Of a stretch of 64,000 nt of DNA, positions 29,623 to 38,161 are shown piece by piece. Both the position numbers and the translations under genes were made by a program. Below the pieces are notes generated by a model. It did not search any database. It saw nothing but the letters and a program-made list of their open reading frames with translations, and was not told where the DNA came from. The stretch is taken from assembly GCA_002420185.1 (NCBI GenBank), contig DIHO01000018.1, positions 1 to 64,000 of the forward strand, read 5' to 3'. The DNA comes from Opitutales bacterium UBA5694. GTDB lineage: Bacteria; Verrucomicrobiota; Verrucomicrobiia; Opitutales; Opitutaceae. Each line of letters opens with the position of its first letter. Position 1 is the stretch's first letter.

Positions 29623-30741
29623 CTAGGGACCATAGATGACGCCCCTTCCGCTCGGACCGTAGATTATTGAAGGCATACTGGATTCCCTACGCGGAATCGG
29701 CGTTGGATACCTTTCCTGAATTTCACGGCCCCGTGCCTTGAGCGTTTCGCGTTCGAGCCCTACAAACGCCCCGCCATGCTCGTAAGTCAATTCACGCATA
29801 AGGTTGGCAAATTTTAATCCAGATTGGCTGAGGGACAATGAATTCCGAATAAGATTCGGAAAACCAACGGCATTTATAATCGCCATGCGTTCTCCATTAT
29901 TGTTCTTATTGAGCTTGTCCAAGGTATTGAGGACGGGTTCAGAACGGCCCGTAAACTCGTCCCCGAAAACATAAACGCCCATCTTCATTTCCTTGTTTTC
30001 AGGCTCCGCAAGATTGCGAATGGCTTGAGCGATTCCCGGAACAGGATTACTGTCGCTATTATAGGGATATAGCCTGACTGCTCGAATCATATAGTCTCGC
30101 GTCTCCTGATTGTCCGTCATCCATTTGCTTCGCATACCCCGGCCCATGATGAAATGCCCGTCTGCATCTAAAAGTTGTATACCTTTTACCTCTGGGTATG
30201 AATCAAGTGTTTCCTCAAATTTTTGGATCACATATCCCCAGACCAGACTCGTACTCGGATCACGCATACTTCCAGATGTATCTATAACGAAGGCAATATG
30301 ATTGCTCTCCACCGAAATCCCTACGGGCGAGGGCTGCATCTTCTTCTGCTCAATTTCGGGGTCCGTCTGCATTACTGCCAGCTCATCCTCAATTTGCTCG
30401 AGATCAGTCAACAATTTGTCTCTGCTAAACACCTTGTCGCTTATCTTCCTTTTCAGATCCGCCAGCACCGCATCCAAGTCCTGCTCCACTATCCTTTTTT
30501 CTTTTTCCTTGTCCCGTTCCAGACGGATAAGAGTGGCGATCTCCTCGGTGACTATTTCGTATTCATTAAGCTGGAGCATTCGCTGCTGAATGATCCGCTC
30601 CAAGGCGATTCTCAAATTCGTAATCTCTTTGGTCTTCTTTCCCATCGTTATGACAAACAAGAGGATAATTGCCCCAAATCCACAGCAAATGACGTCTAGA
30701 AATGAAAGGCTAAAAATCTGTGTGGACCGCTTCCGTTTCAT
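29623..30741 (-). CDS. membrane-anchored VWA protein with intact MIDAS (stator B-like)
   Basis: A 372-residue protein. Residues 9-30 form one membrane helix, 'FSLSFLDVICCGFGAIILLF', with Asp16 at its start where ExbD/TolR ('P.ID') and MotB ('YADF') have their proton-accepting Asp. Coiled coil follows (about 35-130), then a VWA domain from 147 with an intact metal site 'FVIDTSGSM' (154-159). The domain is expected outside the cytoplasmic membrane if the N-terminus is inside. The C-terminus has the repeated motif 'IIYGPSGRGVIYGP'. It overlaps the upstream paralogue by ATGA and is last in the operon. Partner of the TolQ-like channel by inference. Confidence 0.75.
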   Translation of the reverse strand: MKRKRSTQIFSLSFLDVICCGFGAIILLFVITMGKKTKEITNLRIALERIIQQRMLQLNEYEIVTEEIATLIRLERDKEKEKRIVEQDLDAVLADLKRKISDKVFSRDKLLTDLEQIEDELAVMQTDPEIEQKKMQPSPVGISVESNHIAFVIDTSGSMRDPSTSLVWGYVIQKFEETLDSYPEVKGIQLLDADGHFIMGRGMRSKWMTDNQETRDYMIRAVRLYPYNSDSNPVPGIAQAIRNLAEPENKEMKMGVYVFGDEFTGRSEPVLNTLDKLNKNNNGERMAIINAVGFPNLIRNSLSLSQSGLKFANLMRELTYEHGGAFVGLERETLKARGREIQERYPTPIPRRESSMPSIIYGPSGRGVIYGP

Positions 30742-31802
30742 GTATTGGGCCAGGATTTAGAGGGGCAGACCATGGAGCCTCCTTGCTCATCCGCTAACCG
30801 CCAGTAGTGCACGGCAGCGCCAGGATCATTCTTCATAGGATATAACAACACGCTAACTGGAGCATTATAAACCAAGGCTTTCCTTGCTACCCGAAACATG
30901 TTGATTCGATCATGGTCATCCAGGACCGACGAACCTTCGTAACTTTCGGCCAGCGTAGGGAGTCCATCGACGATAAGAACTACACGATCCGGCGTGATAG
31001 GCATGTCATCTACCATATCGAATGCCTTTTCCAAATTCGCTCCTTGCTGGGGAACGACCTTGTCTAGCTCTTCGAGAACCTCTTGCGTTACATCGCTATC
31101 ATTTGGGTCGAACCATTCTGACCCATATCTGGATTCGATAGGATTCAGCTCGTTGTTGAAAAGTATAATTTTGTATCGAGAAGTCGGCTTTAGGTTCGCA
31201 ATCATCCATGTCATTCCCTTTTTGACACGACTCCATTTCGGGGAATTGCGTTTTTCTTCATCCGAGTCCGCTTGCCGGGCTACAGCGGCTTCATACTCAT
31301 CATCCGTCATACCACCCGATGCTTCGATCAGGAACAGTACATTGTCTCCCTGGATATCGAATCCGGTTAAATACTGACGGCGTACCGCGTTTGGAATCGG
31401 GATGGGAGGTTTTTCTTCCTGCATGGGCATATTCTCTTTGTCATCTAGCAATTTACCCAAGCCTTCTTCCATCGAAGCCAACTGAGAGAGCAACAACGCA
31501 AACTCATCTTCGAGCTCGGTTTGCATCTTCTTTTTTTCGTCAATTTCAACGGTCGCATAGCGGTTTTCATTTCGTATCGTGCTTAATGACCTTTGAAGTG
31601 CTTTGAGCTCTTGGTCTTTCAGAGAGATGTCATTCTCCATCTGGCCGATCACTTGCTCTATCTTCGCTTTGATATCAATGAGGGTATCCGATTTTTTACC
31701 TACCGTTAGGACGAACAAAAGGAGCACCGCTCCAAATCCGCAGCAAATACAGTCTAGGAACGACAAGCTAAAAACCTCAGTCTCCCGCTTCCTTCGTTTC
31801 AT
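30738..31802 (-). CDS. membrane-anchored VWA-like protein with degenerate MIDAS (stator B-like paralogue)
   Basis: A 354-residue paralogue of the next gene. The N-terminal helix 'FSLSFLDCICCGFGAVLLLF' (11-30) has Asp17 at the same place, followed by coiled coil (about 40-125) and a proline linker. The VWA-like domain begins near 154, but its metal site reads 'FLIEASGGM', so the first Asp of DxSxS is Glu and the second Ser is Gly. It may have lost metal binding. It ends in 'GSMVCPSKSWPNT'. The start overlaps the Hsp70-like gene by ATGA and the stop overlaps the second VWA gene by ATGA, so the three are translationally coupled. A hetero-dimer of the two VWA proteins is plausible. Confidence 0.72.
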   Translation of the reverse strand: MKRRKRETEVFSLSFLDCICCGFGAVLLLFVLTVGKKSDTLIDIKAKIEQVIGQMENDISLKDQELKALQRSLSTIRNENRYATVEIDEKKKMQTELEDEFALLLSQLASMEEGLGKLLDDKENMPMQEEKPPIPIPNAVRRQYLTGFDIQGDNVLFLIEASGGMTDDEYEAAVARQADSDEEKRNSPKWSRVKKGMTWMIANLKPTSRYKIILFNNELNPIESRYGSEWFDPNDSDVTQEVLEELDKVVPQQGANLEKAFDMVDDMPITPDRVVLIVDGLPTLAESYEGSSVLDDHDRINMFRVARKALVYNAPVSVLLYPMKNDPGAAVHYWRLADEQGGSMVCPSKSWPNT

Positions 31803-33289
31803 GCGGAATCTCCTCCCTGATTTCCAGAATCAATGCGGTGGATCAAGAGAAGTCGTTTTCGATAACCCTGCATGAGCACTTCAACCGCATCTCCGGCTTT
31901 CAAGATTGCGTCATTCTCGCCATCAAAAGCCGCTCCTTCAGAAGCCTCAAGAGTCCAGCGTTCGCCTGCCAACTTCAACTTGCACAATTCGACGGGTTTT
32001 CCCGCGATGTTGCGATTCGCTACGAGATCGAATAATTCACTCTCGCCGATACCAATAGAAAATAAATCTCCAGACAACTCGTAGGCCAACCCGTCACATA
32101 CGATATGAGTAGGGCTCAGAGAACGGCCATCCTTCGAAACCCTGATCGTCGCAATCTTCTGTATCACATCCAGAGTCTCAGGATTTCCAAGTAATGAAAT
32201 ACCCACTTCTGTACGCGTCTCTTCCAATTTATTCACCACATCCCAATTTTTGCCATAGTTCGCCGCTCCGAACGCACCACTTTCCGTCTGTAGTTCTTTC
32301 ACAAACCCTATTCCTTGGGAGACAATCGTGCCCTTCAAACCCTGTATTGCTGCAGCCCTTCCCGAGAGAGCAATTTGGATTTCCTCGTCGCTTTTGGTAA
32401 AGTCATTCACTGCTCTGAGAATCATTTGAGTAAGTGCTTTGACCTGGGGTGCCAACTCCTTGCCTGCAAGATCTTTGGAAATAACCATTTGGCGCGACTT
32501 TTCGTGCGTTGAGACCTCCAGACTCGCCTCATTAGACCGCCCAAGGTTGAAAAGCATGTCTCGCGTTTGAGCATGAAATGCACGCTCGATCATTCGGTCT
32601 TCAGTGATATCGAACGAAGTCTCGACTAAGAAGCGCTTTGACATCGAAGTCGTGAAGCGTTTAAGCATTTTGCTAAACCCATGTTGAGGCAAACGAGCAA
32701 AGTAAACACGCTCCAATCCTGATTGCTTGTGAAAAACGGTGATGTGCGTTGCTTGGGAGAGCAGGTCTATATGAAAAATACGCTCTCCCTCCGGCACATT
32801 CCAAAGACCTTCACGGTACAATGCCGCCGCGGCCATGTCGACGATTCCCGCTACCGGAATACCAATGTCCGAAAGAATCCCTAATAACAAGCCCAACCGC
32901 TCCTCAGACTTTTCGTTTTCTTCAAGATAATGCCCAGGCGCAGCAATGACCGCCCTGTCAATCTCTCCAATCTCGTTCTTAATTCGATCCGCAAGCTCCA
33001 CAAAAAATTTGTAAGCAAGCTGCGAATACATTAATCGACTATAGTGTCCATCTAGGCTCGTTGCTTGGAAGGAAAGATCATCAATAAACTCACTGCAAGT
33101 CCGACGTGGATAGACGAACGCCATCTCTTGAGCGTCAGAGCCAAAGGTAAGCTCGCCCGCCCGCGCATAGGCACAGGCGGGAAACGAATCACTTCCATCT
33201 GCCAACTTGAGAACATGTGAAGTACCATCATCTTCGATTACGACGCAATTTACGCCAACGTCACTCAATTCTATACCCAACGTCGCCAT
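31799..33289 (-). CDS. degenerate Hsp70/actin-fold protein of the channel operon
   Basis: A 496-residue protein. Its first ~330 residues follow the Hsp70 ATPase plan: 'ATLGIELSDVGVNCVVIEDDG' for phosphate-1, 'AVIAAPGHYLEEN' for the DnaK 'VITVPAYF' segment, 'GIPVAGIVDMAAAALY' for the 'EPTAAAL' helix and 'RIFHIDLLSQATHITVFHK' for phosphate-2. The glycine-rich nucleotide loops (GTTNS, DLGGGT) are missing, so ATP binding is doubtful. The end (about 375-496) is beta-rich, unlike the DnaK peptide-binding domain. No membrane segment. It lies 4 bp after the TolQ-like gene and overlaps the first VWA gene by ATGA. Role unknown; perhaps a cytoplasmic assembly or regulatory factor for the channel. Confidence 0.65.
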   Translation of the reverse strand: MATLGIELSDVGVNCVVIEDDGTSHVLKLADGSDSFPACAYARAGELTFGSDAQEMAFVYPRRTCSEFIDDLSFQATSLDGHYSRLMYSQLAYKFFVELADRIKNEIGEIDRAVIAAPGHYLEENEKSEERLGLLLGILSDIGIPVAGIVDMAAAALYREGLWNVPEGERIFHIDLLSQATHITVFHKQSGLERVYFARLPQHGFSKMLKRFTTSMSKRFLVETSFDITEDRMIERAFHAQTRDMLFNLGRSNEASLEVSTHEKSRQMVISKDLAGKELAPQVKALTQMILRAVNDFTKSDEEIQIALSGRAAAIQGLKGTIVSQGIGFVKELQTESGAFGAANYGKNWDVVNKLEETRTEVGISLLGNPETLDVIQKIATIRVSKDGRSLSPTHIVCDGLAYELSGDLFSIGIGESELFDLVANRNIAGKPVELCKLKLAGERWTLEASEGAAFDGENDAILKAGDAVEVLMQGYRKRLLLIHRIDSGNQGGDSA

Positions 33290-33293
33290 AATT

Positions 33294-34148
33294 TTAGGTA
33301 TAGTTGATTTGGCTTCCCTCAGCAGCCGGAGTTTTCATTAGCGTTATCACGCTTTTCGTCGCCAAGTCCTCCATGTCTATAATGAGCGTTTCTTGCTTCG
33401 ACTGGAGTAGGTGGACCATCAACATCAAAGCAATACTTAAGAGCAACGCAATGAACGTAGAATTGAAGGCTAGGCCCAAACTCGAGGTAACACCGCTAAT
33501 ATCTCCTTGGATCGCCATATCTGCCTGTCCCAACGCTTCACTAATACCTCGAACAGTACCAATGAAGCCAACCGACGGGATCGCCCAAGCTATGTAGCGG
33601 ATCAAGGACAGGTCAGACTCCAGTTGTTCGTAAGCCATTTCACAGCGCTCACTTACTGCGTGTGCCGCATCTTGAATCGAACGGGTCGCATCAAAACGAT
33701 GAAGAGCTGCGAGGATTACGTCCGGCAGGATTTTACCCCTTAATCGAGGCGTACGCCTCACTTGGCTTTCGACTTCTTTAAAGTGAGCCAGCGCATCCTC
33801 CGGCATAATTCGCTCACCCCTAGAAATCTTCAAGAACTGGCGGTCTGCCATCGATTGTTCCCCAAACAGTTTTGTGAACTTAAACACCATAATAATCGAT
33901 GCCCACATCATGAGAATAAGGCACGCTAGTTGCTCGTTATTCTTTAAAATGACCGTAAATGAACGTTCCGGAATGAAAGTCCCCTCCAAATTCTGACTTT
34001 TCTGGATGCTATTGGTAATCTCAATTGCCTCCGATACCGGCCAAATGTAGAACCTGTAGACGAGCAATACAACGATCACCGAGACAATTAGCCCCACCGT
34101 TTGAGTTAGGAAATCTCGCGATAAAAACCCTTTATTCTTCATATTCAA
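33294..34148 (-). CDS. TolQ/ExbB/MotA-family proton channel subunit
   Basis: A 284-residue inner-membrane protein. Helices are near 15-35, 72-92, 183-203 and 225-248. The third carries the family motif 'AIPSVGFIGTVRGISEALG' (compare 'GLLGTVxGM') and the fourth 'SLGLAFNSTFIALLLSIALML' with the conserved Thr, so the PF01618 domain is complete. Between helices 2 and 3 is a cytoplasmic region of about 90 residues. In ExbB/TolQ/MotA a pentamer of this subunit surrounds a dimer of an Asp-bearing single-helix protein. The two VWA proteins of this operon supply such helices. It heads the four-gene operon; no exbD, tolR or tonB is adjacent. Confidence 0.82.
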   Translation of the reverse strand: MNMKNKGFLSRDFLTQTVGLIVSVIVVLLVYRFYIWPVSEAIEITNSIQKSQNLEGTFIPERSFTVILKNNEQLACLILMMWASIIMVFKFTKLFGEQSMADRQFLKISRGERIMPEDALAHFKEVESQVRRTPRLRGKILPDVILAALHRFDATRSIQDAAHAVSERCEMAYEQLESDLSLIRYIAWAIPSVGFIGTVRGISEALGQADMAIQGDISGVTSSLGLAFNSTFIALLLSIALMLMVHLLQSKQETLIIDMEDLATKSVITLMKTPAAEGSQINYT

Positions 34149-34368
34149 TAGTTGCCGAACCTACCACTTTGTAATCTTATCACATTACTTAATCTGACAA
34201 TGAAATCCAGCACTCGTTACGAGAAACAATACGAAAGAGGGCACCTAACGGATTCACTGAAAAATATGGGCAACAAAGCGGATTTACAAATGTCTGGAAT
34301 GAGTCTACGTAAAGCAACATAACAACGAATCCAATCAATTGCGCTATAGCGTAGTTATATTTACAGGT

Positions 34369-34959
34369 ATGAATCGGTCGAAAATCTTAAAAAACACTAC
34401 AGCAGCAGTCGTAGCCTTGGCTTTCCTGATTTTCCAGTGGGGTTGTGCCGGTCCCGCGGCGTCTAAAACGGTCAAAGGAGCCGGCACGGGAGCTGCCATC
34501 GGTGCCGTTGGTGGTCTGGTAACGGGCCAAGACACAGGCGGGCTTCTTGCTGCTGGAGCCGCCGGGGCCGCCATTGGGGCCACCGTTGGGGCAATCCAAC
34601 AGAACAAAGAAAACAAGCGACAGGATACACTAGCTCAGCAACGTGCTTACAACCAAGCTATTGCAATGCAAAAAAGGGCTATCGACAAGGAAAAGGCAGA
34701 GCTGCAGGAAGAGCTTGAAATCGCAGAAGGCTTTCGAATTTCAAACGCGGAGCTTGAGGAAATGTCCGGCCGTGCCGAATCAGCAGAGGAGCGCCTGAAA
34801 GCATTGCAAGCTGTCAGACAAGCCGCCATTGACCGGAAAAAGGCTCTCGATGAGATGGAGCAACGGGAGAGGGACGCTCTCGCTGAAATTGCCCGCCTAG
34901 AAAAAGAACTGGCAGCATTAGAGTCCGAGAGTGGATCGAGACCGAGTGATTTAGAATAG
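34369..34959 (+). CDS. glycine-zipper envelope protein
   Basis: A 196-residue protein with an N-terminal hydrophobic segment 'AAVVALAFLIFQWGCAG', either a signal anchor or a lipoprotein signal with a poor lipobox (QWGC). Then comes a glycine-zipper region 'GAGTGAAIGAVGGLVTG' and 'GLLAAGAAGAAIGATVGAI', as in outer-membrane-associated YMGG/SlyB-like proteins, and a long charged coiled coil (about 85-190). The ATG at 34369 is preferred to an in-frame TTG 30 bases upstream. It is divergent from the channel-VWA operon and 30 bp ahead of a lipoprotein gene. A link to the motor operon is only positional. Confidence 0.7.
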   Translation: MNRSKILKNTTAAVVALAFLIFQWGCAGPAASKTVKGAGTGAAIGAVGGLVTGQDTGGLLAAGAAGAAIGATVGAIQQNKENKRQDTLAQQRAYNQAIAMQKRAIDKEKAELQEELEIAEGFRISNAELEEMSGRAESAEERLKALQAVRQAAIDRKKALDEMEQRERDALAEIARLEKELAALESESGSRPSDLE

Positions 34960-34989
34960 GTAACCGCACCCTTTCACAGCTTTTAACCG

Positions 34990-35760
34990 ATGAAACTGAA
35001 GTTCTTACAGAACAAGTTTTACTTTAGAGTCGGAGCGATTCTCGCCATCGCTTTCCTAAGCGGGTGCAACACAACCTACGAAATGGAAGTGGATGCGATT
35101 ACAAACCCTGCGTTGAACGATGCCGAATCCTATGTGATCGTACCTCGAGACCCAGAAACGGACATCAATGATCTGCGTTACAAAGAAACCGTAGCCTACA
35201 TTAAAACTGCACTCTCCGGAAAGGGCATGTACGAAGCTCTGAGTACGCAAGACGCAGACATGGTTGTCGAAGTAGACTATGGGATGGAGCCGCCAAGAAG
35301 GGAATTCAAAGTCGTCGAGGAACCCGTGTTTACAACCATTCAGCAACCAGATAGAATCCAGACCGTTTCTCAAAGGGACCCCAAAACTGGCCGTATTATC
35401 ACCTACACAGTCAGGGTTCCTGGAGCTCGATCGCGCGAGTTGATTGGCTATCAGGAGAGGTTGGTTTCCGTTATCGTGAACGAAAAATACATGGAACTAA
35501 CTGCCAAGGAGAATCTCTACGAACAGAATGGTGATATTCCCGCACAGGAAATTTGGAGCGTGCGAGTGAAGAACTACGATGAGAATGATGATCTTAGAGA
35601 GTATCTTCCCATAATGGCAGCATCAGTAGCGGACTATGTAGGTGAAGACACAGGAACTAATCACAGTGTCCGCTTAAAAGAAAAAGACGAAGTGGTTCAG
35701 TTCATAAAGCGTGGCATCACCAAGAAACCCGAAGACGATGCTTTACCATCCGAGGGATAA
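34990..35760 (+). CDS. lipoprotein, DUF4136-like
   Basis: A 256-residue protein with a lipoprotein signal: charged start, hydrophobic core 'VGAILAIAFLSGC' and a canonical lipobox L-S-G-C at about residue 26. The mature part is beta-rich and resembles DUF4136-type periplasmic proteins in 'SYVIVPRDPETDINDL' and 'KGMYEALSTQDADMVVEVDYGM', where an LxxxD/A-DxxV-x-V-x-Y pattern is typical. Residue after Cys is Asn, compatible with outer-membrane sorting. It follows the glycine-zipper gene by 30 bp, and the two probably form one transcription unit. Function unknown. Confidence 0.7.
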   Translation: MKLKFLQNKFYFRVGAILAIAFLSGCNTTYEMEVDAITNPALNDAESYVIVPRDPETDINDLRYKETVAYIKTALSGKGMYEALSTQDADMVVEVDYGMEPPRREFKVVEEPVFTTIQQPDRIQTVSQRDPKTGRIITYTVRVPGARSRELIGYQERLVSVIVNEKYMELTAKENLYEQNGDIPAQEIWSVRVKNYDENDDLREYLPIMAASVADYVGEDTGTNHSVRLKEKDEVVQFIKRGITKKPEDDALPSEG

Positions 35761-35829
35761 GGTTTCAGGCTTATTACTTGCGGATCTGCTCCCAACCAAA
35801 CCCTAGCATTAGCCCGCCGGACCTTTACC
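35761..35829. other. short intergenic stretch before the ATP-grasp remnant
   Basis: Nothing recognised between the lipoprotein stop and the decayed gene below. Confidence 0.3.
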
Positions 35830-36530
35830 TTAAAATTTTATCCAACAAAGCCTGAAAATTGGATTTAGATTCGAGAGGCTATTTCTAAGGGAAACGCTCT
35901 TTTGAACGATTTCGAAAGCTCACGCGTACTGTTTTAGAAGCGTCTTGTCGGCACACCAATCGATAAGATGAGAATCACAAAGAGTAGCTAGTTCTAAAAT
36001 CAACCCACAGGGGTTGCTTTTCTTAATGTTCTGGTCGTTCATCAAATCTTTTTACGAAGGAACCCTGATATCGTTGCCCCCAAAGTAAAAGCCATCCACC
36101 CCACGGCTCATATAACCGATGAAACGTTCTAGAACTGGAGTAATGAATCTCGTGCTAACCATAAATAAGAACCAAGCATTACTTACATAATCAAGTTAAT
36201 GGGAACACGTCTCATCTAGTAAGGACATGACCGAGGCTCTTTTGGTCAGCTGCCATATAGAATCGGGCCATGCAGACCGCCCTTTTGCTTTGCATTATTA
36301 TTACACGACGAGTGGAGCTTCCATAACTGTAATCGCAACAAATCGTTTGTCGATCACGGAGTACACGTGACCTTCTTTTTACCTAGATTCTGTCGTAAAA
36401 TACACCATATATCTTGCCTGGAGGGAATTCCTGCAGAATGAGTTCCTCTTGATGAGCCACGAACAAACCTCTGACTGCCTCCATCGATTTTACAATCGAG
36501 ACTCCCTCGCCTTATTGTTCTAAATCGGCC
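35830..36530 (-). pseudogene. decayed carboxylate-amine ligase-like ATP-grasp gene
   Basis: Several pieces on the minus strand match the order of a family of ATP-grasp ligases. They are 'KADLEQ', stop at 36512, 'GEGVSIVKSMEAVRGLF', 'ELILQEFPPGKIYGVFYDRI' and stop at 36383. After a frame change come 'HVYSVIDKRFVAITV', 'RFITPVLERFIGYMSRGVDG' with 'FYFGGNDIRVPS', stop at 36052, 'KDLMNDQNIK', 'ILELATLCD' and 'AFEI'. Intact relatives read K-P-D-x-G-Q-R-G-x-G-V, L-I-L-Q-E-Y-x-P-G-x-E-x-G-V-F-Y, G-x-I-x-S-I-T-D-K-x-F and F-Y-F-G-R-x-D-(I/V)-R. At least four stops and one frameshift rule out function. Family assignment is from memory of these motifs. Confidence 0.55.
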
Positions 36531-36945
36531 TTTTTGTATATGAGCAGACTAAAATGTAAACTGTATTTAACTTTTAAATACTTATTATTTCCTTTCCAAA
36601 TCCCAATCTTTAGAAATAATTCTGAATCTTCCGACCGGAGATCCATGCTTCTCCAAATGGGAGAGGATCTCCCCCTCGAATTCGTAGACGAGTCCAATCT
36701 CTCGCATGAAAATGTTGACAGTGGTGAAAAGCACTATGCCGATTACACAGCATTTTCCACAAATGATAAATTACCACTGGTACATAAAAACCATATTGGC
36801 CAAAATTTCTACTGACTCATCCGCTTTAAACTGGAAAACAATCTTCACCTCCCTTACCTTTAAGGATTCCAATCGTATACAACCCCCTAAATTACTGGTC
36901 ACCGCCGATTGCCTCCAACGCTCTGCCGGAGCAAACTATGCCACT
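36531..36945. other. intergenic between the pseudogene and ftsZ
   Basis: A+T-rich. On the plus strand an open stretch of about 57 codons from an ATG at 36644 gives an acidic peptide without recognised motifs. On the minus strand 36512-36697 may be the N-terminal end of the decayed ATP-grasp gene. Neither is supported as a functional gene. Confidence 0.35.
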
Positions 36946-38145
36946 TTATATAGGAATTCTTACCCCTCGCCGCAGAAACGTAGGAGTGTCAAGGTCCTGC
37001 CCTTCAAATACGAATCCGTCTGTGTCTTCAAATTCACCTCTCGGATCACCTTCATTGAAAGAGAACTCGTCTTGCTCCACCTTTACCTTCTTGGCGTGAA
37101 TTTCCTTATTTTTCCTGTTCTTGGGCAAGGTCAGCTCGGCTGGATCAGCCTCGAGTGATGGTGGTCTGGGCTTTTTTCGCCCTCTGAAGATCGAAATATC
37201 ACTAATATCACTAGTCCCAATAACGCAGATCTCGACCTTGTCCCCAAGTGATTCGTCAATCACAGCTCCCATGACGACATTCGCGTCTTTCCCAAAAGAC
37301 TCAGTCACCCTGTCCATAATTAGCTGCGTTTCACCGATACTAAATCCAGCGCCTCCTATCAAATTAACGAGGAGCTGATCTGCCTTCTTTGAAAACTCAG
37401 GAGTATGAAGAAGGGGGCAGAGCTTTAGGTTTTCAAGCGCTTCTTCCGCAGCATTTTCACCCGAACCTTCACCGAGCCCGAAAAGCGTTTTTCCTGCACG
37501 ATGGGAAAAAACCTGCTGCAACTGGGAAAAATCCAGATTAATCAATCCCGTTTTGTTCATCATCGACCAAATCGATTTGATCGCTCTTTCGATCCAAGCA
37601 TCAGCATGGCTAAAGGCTTCTAAAAGGGACGCTCCCGGCTCACTCTCTTGAATGAGCAGATCGTTAGGCAAAGGTATTACGGCATTCGCTACCTCCCTCA
37701 AATGCTCCAGCCCATCCTTGGCCACTTTTGCTCTTCCCGCCCGCTCGATCGTAAACGGCATCGTAACGAATGCTATAACGGTCGTTCCATTTTGGGAAGC
37801 CAAGTCAGCGAGCACTGGAGATACGCCCGACCCTGTTCCACCGCCCAAACCTGCGGTGATAAAAAGCAAATCGATGCCTTTTACAATACCTTCAAGGACT
37901 TGCTTGTCCGCTACGGCCGCTTCCCGTCCTATTGACGAATCCCCCCCTGCTCCGAGCCCACGCGTAACCCGCTTTCCGATACAGTACTTATCAAGCACGG
38001 GCGACCCAGCCAAGGATTGTTCATCTGTGTTGATAGCCGTCAGGCCAACTCCATTGGGATTGGAAAGCATCAGTCGATCTACAATGTTGGAACCAGCCCC
38101 GCCGATACCAACAACCTTCATTTTCATTCGCCCGGTTTCGTACAT
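36946..38145 (-). CDS. ftsZ: cell division GTPase FtsZ with altered T7 loop
   Basis: A 399-residue tubulin homologue that forms the Z ring. GTP contacts are 'VVGIGGAGSNIVDRL' (11-25), 'AINTDEQSL', the tubulin signature 'TAGLGGGTGSG' (98-107) and 'PFTIERAGRAKVAKDGLEHL'. The T7 loop that completes the GTPase site of the next subunit reads 'INLDFSQLQQVF'. N203 and D205 are kept, but the position of E. coli Asp212 is Gln208, where Asp (or Glu in alpha-tubulin) is otherwise nearly invariant. After about 310 is an acidic linker and a C-terminal peptide 'DTPTFLRRGVRIPI' fitting the FtsA-binding tail. Last gene of the dcw cluster, 16 bp after ftsA. Confidence 0.92.
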   Translation of the reverse strand: MYETGRMKMKVVGIGGAGSNIVDRLMLSNPNGVGLTAINTDEQSLAGSPVLDKYCIGKRVTRGLGAGGDSSIGREAAVADKQVLEGIVKGIDLLFITAGLGGGTGSGVSPVLADLASQNGTTVIAFVTMPFTIERAGRAKVAKDGLEHLREVANAVIPLPNDLLIQESEPGASLLEAFSHADAWIERAIKSIWSMMNKTGLINLDFSQLQQVFSHRAGKTLFGLGEGSGENAAEEALENLKLCPLLHTPEFSKKADQLLVNLIGGAGFSIGETQLIMDRVTESFGKDANVVMGAVIDESLGDKVEICVIGTSDISDISIFRGRKKPRPPSLEADPAELTLPKNRKNKEIHAKKVKVEQDEFSFNEGDPRGEFEDTDGFVFEGQDLDTPTFLRRGVRIPI

Positions 38146-38161
38146 CTTAAATCCGTTTATC

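Noticed and set aside
29623..34148. Zorya defence system
   Set aside because: No OmpA-type ZorB, no ZorD-like helicase or nuclease; only the channel class is shared.
36706..37158. 150-codon plus-strand frame across the ftsZ end
   Set aside because: Its second half is antisense to the ftsZ C-terminus and it has no recognisable motif.
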